Assembly (NCBI GenBank): GCA_964646465.1
Contig: CAZYEN010000019.1
Coordinates: 1 to 6,221 of the forward strand
DNA: 6,221 bases
Source of the DNA: CALRBF01 sp964646465
Lineage (GTDB): Bacteria > Patescibacteriota > Minisyncoccia > SW-4-49-11
Direction of reading: 5' to 3'
Below, piece after piece: positions 5,508 through 6,221 of the stretch; position 1 is the first letter of the stretch; the number at the start of each line of letters is the position of its first letter. The position numbers were made by a program, and so were the translations under genes. Below the pieces are notes generated by a model that had not been told where the DNA came from, searched no databases, and saw nothing but the letters and a program-made list of their open reading frames with translations.

Positions 5508-5534
5508 AGAAGAGGGGATATTACCCTCTTTTTT
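5508..5534 (+). terminator. intrinsic terminator of the ribosomal operon
   Basis: The stem 5508-5516 pairs with 5524-5532, with core GAGGG/CCCTC and outer A-T and G·U pairs. The loop is 7 nt and an uninterrupted run of six T residues covers 5529-5534, followed by gttt. This is a textbook rho-independent terminator on the + strand, 12 nt after the rpsI stop codon. The opposite strand lacks a comparable T run. Confidence 0.9.
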
Positions 5535-5608
5535 GTTTGCAAATGGTATTAATTGTGACTGATGCTTTATGAATTATTAAATATGAATAGTTCGCTTTAA
5601 ATTTAATT

Positions 5609-5622
5609 TCCCTCTTTAGGGG
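5609..5622. repeat. small GC-rich hairpin in the convergent intergenic region
   Basis: CCCT (5610-5613) and AGGG (5618-5621) pair around a four-base loop, with a possible flanking T·G pair. The segment CCCTCTTT is shared with the descending arm of the rpsI terminator. There is no adjacent T run on either strand. It may be part of a longer untranslated region or simply chance. Confidence 0.3.
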
Positions 5623-5645
5623 TGGAATAAATAATGATAAATTTC

Positions 5646-5682
5646 GTAGAGTCGGTGACCTTCGCCGATATTATTTCTCTAC
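5646..5682 (-). terminator. strong compound hairpin directly behind the minus-strand gene
   Basis: An inner stem TCGGTGA (5652-5658) with TCGCCGA (5662-5668) closes a three-base loop with seven pairs. An outer stem GTAGAG (5646-5651) with CTCTAC (5677-5682) adds six. The arms are contiguous on one side and separated by an eight-base bulge on the other. The outer arm abuts the stop codon of the minus-strand gene. On that strand, AAATTT and a moderately T-rich stretch follow, without a real T run. It probably protects or ends that transcript; a small structured RNA is the alternative. Confidence 0.45.
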
Positions 5683-6221
5683 TTAATTATTGAAGTTAAT
5701 TAAGGGAGTTCTAATAGGAAACTGAAAATATTGTACTTCATTTTCTGGATTACTAATAAGAGTTCTAGTATCATTATTAATTCTAATAGAAATAAAGCTT
5801 TTAGTATCTTCTAGTAAAGTGTAGCTATTGATATTACCTCTTGTATCAGATTCCACTACTTTTAAGGTATTATTCTCAAGGAACATTATATATTCGGAGT
5901 TGGGCTCCCAGAATTCAGCTTTTGTAAGTATGTCTTTAGAAGTGTATAAAGTATCAAAATCACCCTCAATTCTAGATTTATAACCTTCAATCGTATCAAG
6001 ATATAGTATAGAAATCGTATTTTCACCCTTTAGGAGAACTTTTTTTGAATCTAGGCTAAATTGTATATCTTTTATCTCAAGGTCTGAGATTTTATTAAAT
6101 TCTTGGGTTTTATCTCCCAAAGATTTAAGCCAAGCTTGTTGCTTGTCATCTAGGATTATAATATGTCCCTGATTTGGACTTACAAAAACCCTACTTACAT
6201 TTATATCTGGAAGATTGATGG
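5683..6221 (-). CDS. β-propeller-like protein, C-terminal part (partial)
   Basis: The frame runs from the right edge of the window to TAA at 5683-5685 and gives 178 residues; the start is outside. TTG 6120 is an internal leucine codon and not a convincing start, because the frame stays open upstream (INLPDINVSRVFVSPN). At least three blade-like repeats are visible: VFVSPNQGHIIILD, IQFSLDSKKVLLKG with ISILYLD, and AEFWEPNSEYIMFLENNTLK with VVESD. Each has the aromatic-Ser/Glu-x-(D/N)-S/G pattern before a hydrophobic strand, as in WD40/TolB-type propellers. The third repeat runs into TRGNINSYTLLED. From memory, similar C-termini occur in Patescibacteria proteins with an N-terminal membrane anchor and PEGA domain, which would place it at the cell envelope. 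The ligand is unknown. It is convergent with the ribosomal operon and unrelated to it in function. Confidence 0.75.
   Translation of the reverse strand, partial: INLPDINVSRVFVSPNQGHIIILDDKQQAWLKSLGDKTQEFNKISDLEIKDIQFSLDSKKVLLKGENTISILYLDTIEGYKSRIEGDFDTLYTSKDILTKAEFWEPNSEYIMFLENNTLKVVESDTRGNINSYTLLEDTKSFISIRINNDTRTLISNPENEVQYFQFPIRTPLINFNN

Noticed and set aside
5553..5580. TTGTGA...TATTAA as a promoter for a small RNA in the convergent region
   Set aside because: The match to consensus is weak, and such boxes are frequent in DNA this AT-rich.
5600..5682. tRNA or known riboswitch in the convergent intergenic region
   Set aside because: There is no T-loop motif or cloverleaf, and no gene follows in the right orientation for a riboswitch.

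Overview
This AT-rich bacterial window contains a compact translation and transcription operon on the + strand: infA, rpmJ, rpsM, rpsK, rpsD, rpoA, rplQ, rplM, rpsI. It is flanked by a broken pilin-like gene on the left and a β-propeller-type gene entering from the right on the - strand. Short ribosomal proteins, small intergenic gaps, TAA at the end of every gene, few Shine-Dalgarno sequences, a type IV pilin signature and the right-hand propeller protein together suggest a small-genome bacterium of the Candidate Phyla Radiation (Patescibacteria). That placement is an inference. No gene needs UGA to be read as an amino acid, which argues against the UGA-glycine lineages (Gracilibacteria/Absconditabacteria).

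Left flank (1-1463). Positions 1-238 hold no gene I can support. They do contain a 14-bp inverted repeat (85-124), a terminator-like purine/pyrimidine hairpin followed by a T-rich tract (146-204) and promoter-like boxes (211-239). A type IV prepilin start (239-313) carries the FTLLE motif but stops after 24 codons. The rest of the pilin continues in another frame, open from 262 to 1314, in which most of the hydrophobic helix is missing. The pilin-like part ends near base 607. It is followed by about 235 residues resembling, from memory, a module seen in phage structural proteins and metagenomic proteins. This broken pilin/phage-module fusion is the most unusual object in the window. An AT-rich spacer follows (1315-1463).

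Central operon (1464-5534). A textbook sigma-70 promoter (TTGACA, 17 bp, TATAAT) drives infA after a leader of about 30 nt. The order corresponds to the end of the spc operon, the alpha operon and the rplM-rpsI pair joined together, but without secY, adk or map ahead of infA. The products are IF1, three large-subunit proteins (L36, L17, L13), four small-subunit proteins (S13, S11, S4, S9) and the RNA polymerase alpha subunit, so the unit ties translation capacity to transcription capacity. Gaps are 3-19 nt, except for 48 nt before rplQ, where a weak internal promoter may lie. A strong intrinsic terminator follows rpsI.

Right flank (5535-6221). A convergent intergenic region contains two GC-rich hairpins in AT-rich DNA. 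One lies directly behind the stop codon of the - strand gene. That gene is the C-terminal 178 residues of a β-propeller-like protein whose N-terminus is beyond the window.
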